NCBI GenBank assembly: GCA_010094045.1 | Contig: ML986728.1 | Span: 45,411 to 103,600, forward strand | Length of the DNA: 58,190 nt | From: Lojkania enalia | Lineage: Eukaryota > Ascomycota > Dothideomycetes > Pleosporales | Direction: 5' to 3' | Position numbers and translations under genes: made by a program | The notes under the pieces: generated by a model | Seen by the model: the letters and a program-made list of their open reading frames with translations, nothing else | The model's database searches: none | Told to the model about the DNA's origin: nothing | Part shown: positions 42,501-55,501 of the stretch, in pieces | Position numbering within the stretch: position 1 is the stretch's first letter | Layout: each line of letters starts with the position of its first letter

Positions 42501-43900
42501 AGAAGTCTAATATAGTAATAAAATAAATTTACGAGAATAACTATATAGGATTTAATCCTCTAAAAAGATCTTCTATCTTATATAGTTAGGTCTAAGACTG
42601 CTAAGTCTAGTTTATTAGATCTATTAGGTCTATTAGGTCTATTCTACTATACCTAATACTTCTACTATTATTATATATATAGGTTATACTATACCTTATT
42701 ATCTAGCTAATTATCTCCCTAATTCTTATAGTCCTACTACTTACTATCTAATAATTAGTCCTTAATATACTTTTATCTATTATTATCTTATTAGTTTTTA
42801 TCTAAATTAACCTATATAGTAGCTAATATTAGATTAGGTTCTAGTTATAGAGGTAGTATCCTTTAGTATTCTATATTTATAATATCTACTCTTTCTTCTA
42901 TAAGTTTATCCTAAAACTCTTTAATCTATTATCTTACCTATTCTATTTAGGTATAGTATTCTACTATCTCTAGTAGCTTATTCTAACTTCTAATATATTC
43001 TATATAGGTGTACTATAGTACTATATCTATATTTTTCTATTCCGGGGTTAGTACTTTATATATTCTAGTAGGTCCTACTTAACTTATAAGTATAGCCCTA
43101 TTCTTCTTTCTTTCTTTCTTCTACTATACTAAAGATCTAACGCGAAAATACCTCTATCTATAACTATTATACTAATTACTTAATTCTTTTACTGGGTATT
43201 ATAATAGATCTATCTTACTATTATTTAAACTATTAGTTTACAAACCGCAACTACTATAATAATACTACTCTTTCTTCTATATATAGAGAATATCTTTTTT
43301 AGGGTTTATCTTACAATCTTTCTCTAACTAAGGGTGCCCTTTACTATTTTCTAGCGAATATATTGAAGGTTTATAAGGAATCTACCTCTATCTATTAAGA
43401 TTTTATAGCTGCTAAAAAAGAGAAGATTTATTATCTTAAGAAGTCTACGCATTATTATTATATAGTTCTTTCTCGCTTAGAGTATGCTGAGAAATATATC
43501 TATTCTCTAGAGGAGTACAGTCTAAATCTTAGAAAACGAGAGGTAAAGTTGATAGAAGAGTAAGAGAAGTTAGAGGAGGAGGAGAAGAGGTCTACTAGGT
43601 CTAAGGTATTTTCTACTATTGTTCTGAGTTCTATATAAAAGGCTTCTTCTATATTACTACTACTATTACTTCTTAATTAAGCTTTACTTAATAACCTATT
43701 ATTCTAGCCTTCTAATAAAACTCCTTTAACTTTATAGTATAGTTAGTTAGGTTCTATACTAGTTCTTATAAACTTTCTTCTTATAGGTATCTTTCCTACT
43801 TTACTAGATACTTCTACTAACGTCTAAACTGCTTTTTTACTAGTATATATTCTATTTTATATTTCTATTATAGTTCTATATTAATAGTTTCTTATAGTAG
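42500..43900. other. RIP-mutated repeat of unclear type, with a less degraded block
   Basis: Most is AT-rich without readable domains. Within 43340-43640 the + strand reads a long charged segment with few stops (LRKREVKLIEE and EKLEEEEKRS), a coiled-coil pattern known from gag-like ORFs of fungal retroelements. This may be the 5' part of another element lying on the + strand. Confidence 0.4.
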
Positions 43901-45522
43901 TATATTATCTAGTACTGGTTCTAGTTTTAATTTATAAAATACTAGGCGTATTTTTATATTACTTAATAGTCTTAATTTAAAATTTATAGGTTCGACCTAT
44001 TCTTTAATTAGAAATAGTCCTATTCTCTTATAATCTAGCTTTTTTATAGGTCTTCTAGTCTTTAAGTTTTTTATTAATAAGAAAACTTTACCTCTCTTCT
44101 TAAAGGTTAATCCCTTAATTCTTAACTTATTAGCCTATTCTACTATTCTAAGGTTTTTTAACTAAATCCTTTCTTTAAGCTAATTATAGATTTCCTTTAT
44201 TTCCTTAGCTTTTTAATCTACTAGTAGAACTAGAGATTCTTTCTCGTTCTATTTGTAATATATAATAGCTTTTTATCTATAGTTAGGTTTAAAAGGCGTA
44301 GTTCCTATAGTATTTTAGGTTATTCTATTATAGGCTATCTATACTATAGGTAATAATTCGACTTAATTATTTTATTATTTATTAATATATATCCTTAAAT
44401 ACGTTTTTAAGTTCTAGTTAACTTATTCTATCTAACCGTCTATTTATAGGTAAAAACTAGTTAATATCTATTATTAGATTCCTATTTTTTCTATATATTC
44501 TTACTAGTATTTAGATGTAAATAACTTATTTCTATTTAAAGTAATATATTTTAAAACTCTATAATCCGCGAATATTATATATAATAGTTTATATACTAGT
44601 TTAGGTGCTATTATTATTTCTAATACTAGTCTAAAATACGTATATTTTATTAGCTAATCTACTATATTTATAATTATATTATATCTTCTTTTTAACTCTA
44701 GTTCTATTAATTCTAGTAGTTTAGTTATAAAATTAATTATAATCTATTTTTATAGTTCTTTAGGTATTTCTAATAGTTATAAAAATTTATAAAGTTTATA
44801 TTTTATAGTCTTATTCTTTCTACATTCTAAATACTTATAGAGTATATCTTATACTTCTCTTCTTATATTAGTAAGGGTAAAACTCTTTCTTAGCTTTTAT
44901 TCTATTTCTACTACTCTTAAATATCTCTATTCTAGTAATTTATATAATTCTTTTATTATCTATTAACGTATATATAAATATATATATAGTTGTTTTTAAG
45001 TTATATTTTTAATTACCTTTACTTCTTTACTACTTATTAAATATCGCTCTATTATTTATATATCTCTTAGCTTTTACTACTAAGTTTATTCTAGTATAGT
45101 TAGTTTTATAACTTAAGCAACTTATAGGTAGTTATATATAAGAGATCTATCCGATTTCTATTTTAGGATTACGTCTCTTTTATACCTTTTCTTAGTTATA
45201 TAGTTGGCTCTACGACTCAGTATATCTATAGCTATATTTTCTAACCCTTTCTAGTACGTTATCTTAAAGTTATAGTCTACTAGTTATTCTACCTATTATA
45301 TTTATCTTTCTATAAGTTCTTTTATTATTATAAAGTATATAAAGTTTTTATAATCTATTTAGACTTTAAATAGATATTTAGTTCCTATTAAGTATACTTA
45401 CTATTCTCTTAATACTTTAACTACTACTAATAGTTTCTTATCGTATATATTATAGTTAAGTTTTTCTAGTTTTATTTTCCTTAAAAAGTAGGCTTATAGC
45501 CTCTACTTTTTATCTTTATTTT

Positions 45523-45801
45523 TGTAATAATACAAAGAAATTGTTCTACAAAAAACTTTATATATAACCTTATCCTAAAGCTTTTTACTTATCTTATTCT
45601 ACCCCTAGCTCCGCCTCTTTTTCTATCTATATATAGTTGTATACTCTTTTATAAGTAGCTTAATAGTTCTTCTATATCCTTTTATATAAGGCTTATAGGT
45701 GTTAATAGAATTCTCAGGTCTCTAATCTCCTATATACTCTTATATACCTCTAAGTAGATTTATACTATATTTAGATCTATTATTTTATCTATACTATTAT
45801 A
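45523..45801 (+). repeat. Solo LTR family B inserted in Gypsy A, TSD ATTTT
   Basis: 279 bp, TGTAATAATAC to CTATTATA, flanked by ATTTT at 45518-45522 and 45802-45806. It sits exactly between the RT tether and RNase H of Gypsy A, so it is an insertion and not that element's own LTR. Confidence 0.85.
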
Positions 45802-46220
45802 ATTTTACTAATTTAAATAAACGCCTATTATTTTATCTAAAGTATTAGTTTCTACTTAGAATTACTTTTCTAGGTCTAGTATTTTTAGTATTAATACTAA
45901 GGTAAAGTAAGCTTTTAGTTCTTTAAAGGCTTTTTACTATACCTCTTACTACTTAAACCCTTTTTCCTTCTTAGTAATCTCTATTAATAGTACTACTACT
46001 CTAGAGTATCTACTTATAAATTTTCTATAGAAATTCGCGAAGTTTAAGAATAATTAGACTTATTTAACTAAAGTAGGTATTAGCTATTCTAATATTGCTT
46101 TAACCTTTTCTTATTCTATTTTAATACCGTCTCTAAATATCTAGAATTCTAGAAACTCTATTTCTATTTTATAAAACTTGTATTTTTTTAGGGCTATAAA
46201 TAACTTATACTCTTAACGTA

Positions 46221-46264
46221 TAGTATAAGTAAGCTAATTACCTAAGCGAGCTGATTATAATACT
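46221..46264. repeat. Left terminal inverted repeat of the Fot1-like element
   Basis: 44 bp; reverse complement of 48039-48082 apart from a few transitions of the RIP type. Outer TA at 46219-46220. Confidence 0.9.
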
Positions 46265-48038
46265 AAAACTATACTAAAATCGCAAGTACTTTTCGTAAAA
46301 TATTATACTTTCTTATATTCTATTATACTATATAGTATAGTAGCCTATTCTTCTATATCTATAGTATTATTTTTATACGTCTGCGAGTTATATCTAGCCT
46401 TACTATACTATCTATAGCGCCTTTAAGTTAGTTAGTCTCTATCAATACGCGCCTTCTTTCTACCCTTCTTTCTATTAGTATAAGCGTTAAACTCTTTTAG
46501 AGTAGTTAATTAAGCGCCTTCTTTAATTATTAGGTTACCTTCCTTCTATATACGCTTTCTTTTATATAATCGATATTATATAGCAGCTTTATTAGCTACT
46601 TAAAGCTTAGTAACCTAAGCGCGTAATAGTACGTTTTTATATATTATATATATAGTACTCTTTATAAACTATTTAAATATCTCTACTATTAAAGTAGGTA
46701 AGCTATTTAGGTACTTTTAAACTCTTAATCAAATATATATAGATTAAGACCTAAATTTAATAGGATTATTTAGTATTTTTAACTCTTAAGAGGTATCTTT
46801 AACTATAGAAAGTATTAGTATATATAGTTAAACTTCGAGCTTTAATAGTACTATATCTAAATTAAATAGAATTAGGCTAGCACTTTAAAAGCTACTTAAG
46901 ATATTACTGTTTATAATTGCTGCGTTAAAAGCTGCTTTAAAGTAGGGTAAAAACTCGATTTTTATAATATGGTTGATATAACCGTATATTAACTACTTAA
47001 CTTAACGCCTATACGCAGTCTTTAAAGGTAAGAAATAACCTATATTTAGTAGCTGTAGTAGATATAATAAATGTAGAGGTATATAGAGAGTAATAATATT
47101 CTTTTCCTTATAAAGCTGCCTAAATTTAAGTAAGTTATAGCTCTTATAGCTATCGAGAATTAGTAATTAATATATACTAATAGTATAATCCTTTATATAC
47201 GCGTTAAAGTACTTTAACTATTTAATACTAATATTATTTATCGTCCAGCCGTTATTAGTAATCTATATAGCCTAGGTTAGTAGAATATTATCTTCTTTAT
47301 ATTATATAGAGAGATAGTAGATACCTATAAAAATAATAAAAAGTAGTATTATCTATTCTATTGCGTTAATACTCTAGATAACTATAGTCTACTTAAGATT
47401 ACCTAGCTGGAGCTACTTTAGTTAATTTCGTCTCTTAGAGCTAGTAACTACTACTTCTATTAATATTACGCTTATTATAAAGTCTAATTTATTAAAGTTG
47501 TATATATCTTTATTAATAATATTATACTTAGCCTTTATATTCTATATAAGGTAGAACTAGGCTCTTATAACCTTAGGCTCCTTATATTTAGCTCTTAAAT
47601 AGTCGTACTTTTAATTAAATTTGACCTTAAGCTTAAGTATACGTTTAATAAAGTTCTCTACCTAGTTCTTTCTAATCTAGCTAGTAGAGCGTGTAGCTAG
47701 CAGTAAATTAGCTATATTTTAAATAGTAGTAAGCTGCGGCGGAAATCCTCTTATATCTAGATCTAGTATATACTAAACAATTACCTACTCCTCAATTTTA
47801 TTAAGCTTTATTAAATTAGGCCGGCAATCGTATTATAAAGCTATTCCTCACTTTTATATACTAAGTATACTTTAGGAGATATTATAGATTAATATAATAT
47901 AACGTATAGTTAGTATTATATTTTATTAAAGAGCTTAGAGTATAAGCTATATTCTAGCTTCTTTCTAAATTAATTCTATAGTTATTAGTTGTAGTATAAT
48001 ACTATAAAATATAATTATTATAATTTTAGTAGAGTTAT

Positions 48039-48082
48039 AGTATTATAATCAGCTTACTTAGATAATTAACTTACTTATACTA
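48039..48082. repeat. Right terminal inverted repeat of the Fot1-like element
   Basis: 44 bp partner of 46221-46264; followed by the target TA at 48083-48084. Confidence 0.9.
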
Positions 48083-49376
48083 TACGTTATAGTTTCGCTA
48101 ATACTTTTCTAACGTATTTCTTATACTCTCTTAGCAATCTATTTATATAGACTAGAATATTATCTAGATATACTATTATAAATATATTTAAGTATTCTCT
48201 TAATATATTATTTATAACCGTTTAGAAGGTTACTAGTATATTTATAAGTCTAAATAGTATTACTAGATATCTAAAAAGATCTTCTCTTATTTTAAATACT
48301 ATTTTCTATTTATAGCCCTCCTTTATCTAAATTTAGTAGTATTCTTCTCTTATATTAAACTTTATAAACTATTTAACTCCTTATAACTAACTTATAAGTT
48401 CTATTATCCTAGGTAATAGATATCTATTTTTTTTAGTTATATTATTTAGTTGTTTATAATCTATATATAGTCTTAGTTTACTATTTTTCTTAGGTACGAA
48501 TAGTATTAGTAATACTATTTTACTCTAGTTTAGTTATATATACTTTCTTGCTAAATTCTTTTAGATGTACTTTTTAAGTTCTTCTCTTTATTCTTAGTTT
48601 AAGTTATATATTAGACTAGGTTTTAGTTTCTTCTTATCCTTAATAATAATCTTATAGTTGTATTTCTTATACTTAGATAATCCTCTATTCTCTACTTTAT
48701 ATAGCTCTATAAATTTACTATAATTCTCTTAGATTTCTTAAAGTATACTATTATTCTATAGTTCCTTATATACTTTTTAAACTATAATAATATCTAGTAT
48801 CTATTTTATCTTCTTAAAATATCTAGCTATTATAGCTGCTAACACTCTCTATATTAACTATAGACCTAAGAAATGCTTTATTCTATATTATTCTACTACC
48901 CGTTCTATTTTAGATCGGCTCTATAGCTTATAAACTATCCCTTACTACTAATCTACTCTAGAATTATATTTGGCTAGCTAGTCTATACCTAGTAATATAT
49001 TAAATTTTTCTAGGTTTATAATATTAATACTTCTTATATTAGTATATTCTATAATGTTAAATATTTACTTCTTAGTTTCTATTAGTATAACTCTTCTACT
49101 ATAGTCTATTAGCTTATCGTCTACTAGGTATATTATATAAGATACTACTTTTTCCCTCTATTCTATATTATTCTTATAAACCTATTATACTAATATAAAT
49201 ATATCTAAAGTTCTACTATTAAGTAGTATTTTAAGTTTCCTCCTATTAAACTCTACTTAAAGTACTATATATAAAGGTACTATACTAGTAACTCTTCTAA
49301 TAGCTTTCCTACCTAGTTTTTTAATATAGCTATTGCTTTAGGGGCTACTTAGTTTTTTAACTAAAATAGAAAGAAC

Positions 49377-49679
49377 TATTACAGACGCTTACGCGCAGTT
49401 AGTTAATCGCACTTTAAGTAGTTAACTCTATTACTATATACTATATATAAATATTAAAATGTTATATAAAGAATAGAGATATCTATATTATATAGGTTTT
49501 TATAGAGGCTAGGTCTATACTACTACACGGGCTAGCCGGGTTGGTAAAACCTTCCTCTATTATGGTTAAGACAAGTCGGTTATATTCCAGCTAGCAGCTA
49601 ATAGCTGTTACTAGCAGCTGGTTCGGGTATTATAGTAAGAGTAGTATAGGTGTAAAGGTATCGCGATATTACTATAATA
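49377..49679 (-). repeat. 3' LTR of the complete Gypsy element (303 bp)
   Basis: Same length as 55199-55501; differences between them are mostly transitions. On the + strand it starts TATTACAGACG (TGTTACGGACG in the other LTR). Confidence 0.9.
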
Positions 49680-49817
49680 GTACCCCTCTTTTAGTTATAA
49701 GCTCCTGCAAGTTAGGTCTTTATATTATATTTAGGTTATTTATAATTAAGTAGCAGTTATTAATACTAGCGTTAGTTAAAGTTATAGGTATATTAGTACA
49801 ATTAGTTATTATCGTAT

Positions 49818-50045
49818 AGTAGTACTATATTAGGGATTAGGTTAGGTCGCAGGTATATCAGCGCGACTAGTAGTCGATAGTAGTACTATATTAGAAATTA
49901 GGTTGGTTTAGTTCTTATAGTAGTATTATACTAGGGATTAGATTAGATTGCAGGTATATTAGCGCGACCGGTTATTATCGTATAATAGTACTATACTAGG
50001 GATTAGGTTGGTTTAGTTTATATAGTAGTACTATACTAGGGATCG
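49818..50045. repeat. Higher-order tandem repeat in the 3' region of the Gypsy element
   Basis: Five copies of TAGTACTATA(T/C)TAGGGATTAG-like blocks alternate at about 60 and about 40 bp spacing. They thus form two ~100-bp repeats plus a remnant between the chromodomain and the 3' LTR. Sub-blocks include AGGTATAT(C/T)AGCGCGAC. Confidence 0.65.
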
Positions 50046-53000
50046 GTAGCAGTATTATTGCTAGCGTTATATTAGTATAGTATTATTATAGGTGTCTAAA
50101 AATATACTTAGATTAGACCCTAGCGCCTAATTAAGAATCTAGACGTAATATTATATTCGGGTCTTATTTATTCGGGTTTCTAGCGTAGTAATCTTCTACG
50201 GCAGTTGTCTTAGTAAAGTTACTAGCCGGGTACTATTCTAGGTCGTAATAGCTAGTCTACTTAACTAGGTATTCGTGCCGGCGTCTCTGTTAGTTGTAGT
50301 AGAGGTCTTCTATTCGCTTAATAAGGTATTCCAGTTCTCTATTAATCTTAATAGGTTTAGGGTTGTATATTTATTAACTAGATAAGTAGTTAGACGATTT
50401 AGGTGCTAGCTATAATAGTAATATATAGAATATAGAATATATTTTAACTGATTTAGGTAGCTTTAGTCTATAAGCGTGCGAGGACACCTTCGCGATAACC
50501 TTATAGGGGCCTATATTCTTCTAGTTAAGCTTTTTTAACGGTCTTTATATACGTATATTCTTAGCATCTAGCTAGACTAGATTACCAACCTAATAGTTAG
50601 AAGCTAGTATATGCTTGCGGTTAGCGTACTCTTATTAGAGCGCTTGTATCTAGGTAAGTTCTTCTCTAATATACTCTATAATATCCTTTATCTTATCAAC
50701 TAGTCTATTAGCTTTCTAGGCTATTAGGAACTGTTTTAGTAGTTAATAGATCCCTATAGGCGGCTTAAAGTCTATTTAAGGGTGCTAGCTAAAGTAGGCT
50801 AGAAACGGGGAGACTTTTATTAATTTAAATACTGTGTTGTTCGCTTTAAACTATACTATTAGCAGCTATTTAACCTAGTTATCTTATTTATAGCTGGTAT
50901 AGACTTAGAGAGTTTGTTCTATTACTATATTAGCGTTTTCTATCTAGCTATCAGTCTCTAGATAGAAGCTGGTTAATATATACATATTAATTTGTAGCTA
51001 TTTATAGAACTCTTAGTAGAAGGTAAAGATAAACTATATTCTATAGTTAGATGTAATAGTGCGTAGTAGTCTATAGTAAACCTATATATAGCAACAGAAT
51101 AGTTAAACAATATTAGGAGTTTCGATTCTTACGTATAGTATTAGGTGTCTGTACTTACTAAGCCTATTAACTACTACTATAATATTTATACAACCTTCTA
51201 ATTCTAGTAGATTAGTTATAAAGTCTATAGAGATATCTTAAAACCTTTATTTAAGTATAGGTAACAGTTTTAGTAATCTATAATACTTCTCTCTAAAAGC
51301 CTTACTTCTTTAATATATATAATAATAGCCTATATATTATTATACCAAGTCGAATATCTTTAACTAATAGTACTTACGCTGGAGTAGTTCTAAGGTCTTT
51401 CCTTAACTAAGATGTCTGCTAGACGGCGAGTTGTAAATAGTTTATAGCAGCTTAAGCTTCAGCTTGTTGTAGTCTAATACTATAAGTTAATCTTAGTAGT
51501 ATAGTTAGTTATTATACTCTTTATAGTTAGCTAGAGTTAGAAGCTTAGATTAATAAGCTCCTTCTCTTAGTAGCTTTAGGGTATCTTAGATCAGGTTATT
51601 ATTTAGGTATTCTTTATTAATAATCTCTATAATCGGTCGGCCTATTTCTATCTATTAGAATAGTTTAGAACGAAGTAATATCTATTAACAACCTCTATAG
51701 GCCTCTTCTTATATAGGCTTGTTCTATAACCTTTAAATTAAGGTATTAAACTTCTCTCTAAGTTTTCTAGGTTAGTATATAATACTAAAGTTAAACCTTA
51801 ACAAATATTCTAACTAATAAGTCTATTAGTAGCTTAGCTACTTTGTTGTTGCGAAGTACTATAGGTTCTTATAATTGCTTAATACTTCTATAGAAAATGC
51901 TACGCCTTCTAATTCGGGCCTCTATTACTTAAAATATTAGATAATTACGAGTAGTTCCTTATTATATATTTTATAGTTGCTTTTAGCAGGGTTTATATGC
52001 TTAGAGAAGTAGATAATAGGTCTTAGTTTACTATCAGCACCTCTCTAGGATAGTACGCCAGCTGTTATAAAATTGGACGTATTAGCTTCTACTACTATTA
52101 GCAGCTTAGGGTTAAAGTATTAGAGAATTAGTATAGAGATAAAGGCATCCTTTAGATGGTCGAAGGAATATTAATAGCTATTATTCCAGTTGAATCGAGT
52201 GTTCTTCTTAGTTAGGGCTACTAAGGGGGAGACTTTCTATAAGAAGTTGCTAATAAATCGTTAGTAGAAGTTTGCGAAGCCTATAAAGGCTTAAATATCT
52301 TTTATATTCTTAGAGTATTTCTAGTTAATAATTATCTCTACCTTCTTTAGGTTTATATAGATTCCTTCTATAGTAATTATATACCCTAGGTAGGTTACTT
52401 CTAACTAGTAGAACTTATACTTATCTATATTAAGCTGTAGACTATTCGCTCTTAAGGCTTTAAAAACTAGCTAGATATACTACTTATAATCCTTTAGATT
52501 CTTACTAAATATTAGAATATTGTTAATATAGGTAGTATAGAATATATTAAGGTATAGTTTTAGTATATTATTTACAAAGTACTAGAACGTACTTAGAGTA
52601 TTAACTAGGCTAAAAGGTATTACTAAGTATTTAAACAGCCTATAGTATATATAAAAGGTAGTTTTCTATTTATCTCCCTTAGTAATCCTTAGCTTATTAA
52701 ATATAGCAATAATATTGAATTTTATATAGTATTTAGCCTTACTAAAGCGGGTTAATATTTCTTAGATTAGTAGAATCGGGTATCGATTCTTAATAGTAAT
52801 AGTATTTAGGGCTCTATAGTCTACGTAGAATTAGAGGTTACCTCTAGATTTCTTTATAAAGATTATAGGTATAGCTACTAGTAATAAACTTACTCTAATA
52901 AATCCCTTAGACAAGTTCTTATTAAGGTACTTTCTTAGTACCTTTAACTTGTTCTAGAACATCCTGTAGAGTAGACCGAAGCTAGCTTACTTACTATTCT

Positions 53001-54614
53001 CTAGTTTAATCTTATAATTATATAGTTATCGTTTAGGCAGCTTATTTACATTTTTATATAAGAAGATAGATAATAGGTTATAGAATTCTTTAGGTACTTT
53101 AATAATAGGGTTAATATATACCTTTAGAGCTAGAGCCTTATTAATATTAGCTATTAATACAGCGAAGATTTTATAGTTAAATTACTAGAAGAGTTAGACT
53201 AGTAGTATAATACCTATATAGTATATATCTAACTATAGCACGGACTTTAGGTATTTAGGCTTAGATAGGTTTTCTTAACTATAATCTTCGTCTAAGGTTA
53301 GATTAGTTTTAGTTTTAGGTTCTTTTAACTAGTATAGTATTTTAAGCTACTAGTAATTATATTAGATATAGCTTAACAGGCGGAGCTTTAAATAGCGCTA
53401 TTTAGACTTTAGGCTATATAAGGGTTGTAAATTAGTTACTTTAAGATCTTTTTTTATATTAGGTTTAGGTAGTTTACAGTCTTTAATAACTATTTAAATA
53501 GCCTGTTAGTAGATAGTAGTACTAGTAGATTATAAGTATCGAGTTAGGTATCGATTAGTAGTAAAGACTAGCTGTTTATTCTTATAGTCTAGGTTTATAT
53601 AATACTTATATATCTATAACTATCCTAGAATTAACTAGTATTTTCCTAGTATAGTTATATAGAGATATACTATCTCTAAATAGTTCAGGTATTAAAGGGT
53701 TAAGATAACTAAGTAGGAGATAGTCCCCTTATAAAAGACTTCTCTATTAAAGCTAATCAGGTATAAATTATACAGGAGTTATATCTTTTAGAGTTTTAGG
53801 ATATATACGAGGTCTCTATAGATATAGCTATAACTAATAGCCCTAGTATTAATAAGAATATTAATATCTTACTAGACTAGATCTTAACAAATTAAGAAAG
53901 GAGCTAGGATCTAGTAGTCCTATAACTATTTCTATAGAGGCTGGTTCTATAGGTATATAGAGATTCGGTATAAGTATAGTCCTAGAAGACAACTTACTTC
54001 TAGAATAGACCTTTTAGTAACGTTCTAATCAGTAAGACTAGCTGCGTTTAGGAGCGAGAGTAATAGCCTTATCTATAAGATAACGAGCGTATCGAGGATT
54101 AGTTAAAAGATTAGTTAGAGAATCGAGAGTAGAATCTACTAGGTATAGTAGAGCTCTAAGACCCTTAACGGATTAATAGTAGAGGGGCGCTACATTCTAG
54201 CGAAATATATCCCTTACTACTATACTTATAACAGCGTTCTTTATAGTAGTACCTTTCTTATTCGTTAGAGTTTACAGGCGCGTAGCTAGAAGTATTAAGT
54301 TCTATAACGTTCGGGTTCTTCTAATAAGTAGTATAATACTTCGGTTGTTTATAGTAGTTACTAGATAGATAATATAGGTTAGTATTATATAGGGAAATTA
54401 GATTAGCATAGTTATTCAGGGTGCTAGGTATTATAACACCTATTATAGCATAGTAGAGCTTATTAGAGAGAGAATATTAGAGATATATAATTTGTCTAAT
54501 CTTGTTTAGTTTAGTATCTACAATTAGGCGTTGGAATTTAGTAAAGTAAGTAGGAAACCTGCTTCGGCCTTACTTTAAGGTTTCTAGCTTACTCTATACT
54601 ATAGTCTCCTTATT

Positions 54615-54914
54615 CTAGTCGCTATAGGTGGATTCTAAGAAGGCGACCAAGCTGTCTATAGAGTTGATACTCTTATCTATTAATAGGTTAACTAATATTA
54701 CTAGGTCTCGTTCTAGGCGGGAATAGATATATAGAAGGTAGGTACGTTTAGTTAGGTATCGGTCAGCATTTCCTTCTAGTTTATAGTAGAGCTTTCTAAT
54801 AAAGTATAAAAGCTTTAAGCGTTTACTAGAGAATATTAGAGGGTTAGATAAATAGTTAGAATAGAAATACGGGTTATATATAGTTTTAGGCGGATTAGGG
54901 GTTAATATAGGCAT
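54615..54914 (-). CDS. Surviving gag fragment of the complete Gypsy element
   Basis: 99 codons remain open in otherwise stop-filled sequence. It reads as Gypsy gag: FIRKLYYKLEGNADRYLTKR, then YLLYIYSRLERDLVILVN and a DSLVAFLESTYSD end. This corresponds to FLxQLxLKLxxNADRYPTE..YVxSRLEG..A and L...LE..FGD of intact fungal gag proteins. The first Met is internal to gag. It is not expected to be functional. Confidence 0.7.
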   Translation of the reverse strand: MPILTPNPPKTIYNPYFYSNYLSNPLIFSSKRLKLLYFIRKLYYKLEGNADRYLTKRTYLLYIYSRLERDLVILVNLLIDKSINSIDSLVAFLESTYSD

Positions 54915-55198
54915 CTGTTTAGAAGCTAGGGTTGTAGGCTAAGTTAGGCTAAGGGCGGGTGATAGTTCTATTGCTGTTGATATACTAGTAGCTAGTAGAG
55001 GGGTAGCCGTTTAGCGGCTACTAAATTCCCTTTATATCGCTTTAAGATCTAACTTATAGCGGTTCTCCTAGGTTATTAAAGCTTCTACTAGCATCTCGTT
55101 TTTCTACTATAAAAAGTCCAGCTTACCCTAGATCTCTTTAAGTATACTAATAAGCGCGTTCTTATCTATAGTATATAATAGTAGATAATATAATATAA

Positions 55199-55501
55199 TG
55201 TTACGGACGCTTATATATAGTTAGTTAATTATACTTTAGGTAGTTAACTCTATTACTATATACTATATATAAATATTAAGATGTTATATAAAAAATAGAG
55301 ATATCTATATTATACAGGTTTTTATAGGAGCTAGGTCTGTGCTACTATACGAGCTAGCTGGGTTAGTAAAACCTTCCTCTATTATAGTTAAAATAAGTCG
55401 GTTATATTCTAGCTAGTAGCTAATAGCTATTGTTAGCAGCTGGTTTAGGTATTATAGTAAGGGTAGTATAGGTATAGAGGTGTCGCGGTATTACTGTGAT
55501 A
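55199..55501 (-). repeat. 5' LTR of the complete Gypsy element (303 bp)
   Basis: Starts TGTTACGGACG on the + strand and ends TTACTGTGATA before the target duplication AGAAC at 55502-55506. Confidence 0.9.

Larger units (their letters stand above)
46221..48082 (-). mobile_element. Fot1/Pogo-like DNA transposon (Tc1-mariner superfamily)
   Basis: 1862 bp with 44-bp terminal inverted repeats, 46221-46264 and 48039-48082 (TAGTATAAGTAAG.TAATTA), and a TA duplication at 46219-46220 and 48083-48084, interrupting the RT of Gypsy A. The minus strand reads as a Pogo-type transposase through RIP stops. An N-terminal helix-turn-helix lies near 46440-46620 (KAA..YRLYK). The DDE catalytic part is at about 46850-47300, where the LDSYKSYNLLKFRQLYKEKN segment stands for DGHGSH..EF...C. 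It is followed by NIITLYIPLHLLYLLQLLNIG (PPHSSHLLQPLDVG) and YINHIIKIEFLPYFKAAF. Size and TIR length match the Fot1 group. Confidence 0.9.
43900..49376 (-). mobile_element. Gypsy retrotransposon A, interrupted by three insertions
   Basis: Minus-strand domains in Gypsy order (protease, RT, RNase H, integrase) are read from high to low coordinate. Protease-like sequence lies at about 48850-49370. RT is at 48085-48570 (FVPKKNSKLRLYIDYKQLNNIT, seen in parts; YLDN for YLDD) and continues at 45802-46218 (LNFANFYRKFIS). RNase H is at about 45020-45520 (LNYNIYDKELL-type, ending ADALSRR-like DILSRR). Integrase is at about 43950-45000 (MDFITGL-like, FHPQTDGQTE-like, LDYKRIGLF). RT and RNase H are separated by a solo LTR, RT is split by a Fot1-like element, and the 5' side is split by another Gypsy. 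The 5' remainder lies at 55502-55850. No intact ORF. Confidence 0.85.
49377..55501 (-). mobile_element. Complete chromodomain Gypsy retrotransposon, RIP-inactivated
   Basis: 6125 bp, bounded by 303-bp LTRs and the target duplication AGAAC at 49372-49376 and 55502-55506, inside Gypsy A. Minus-strand order: gag (about 54615-54914), protease near 53810-53870 (INTRAISYSYI, from the DTGA motif), and RT at about 52280-52880 (IPFSLVNTLSTF, with YINN for YVDD). FANFY.RFISN and RNase H at 51900-52270, integrase at 50700-51600, and a chromodomain at about 50170-50350 (EYLIKRIEDLYY, HEYLVK, E.YPASNF) complete it. A purine tract AAAAGAGGGG lies just inside the 3' LTR. All coding parts except a gag fragment contain stops. 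It is the youngest insertion in its nest. Confidence 0.92.

Noticed and set aside
45523..45801. Taken first as the 3' LTR of Gypsy A
   Set aside because: RNase H and integrase of Gypsy A continue on its far side, and it has its own 5-bp target duplication, so it is an inserted solo LTR.
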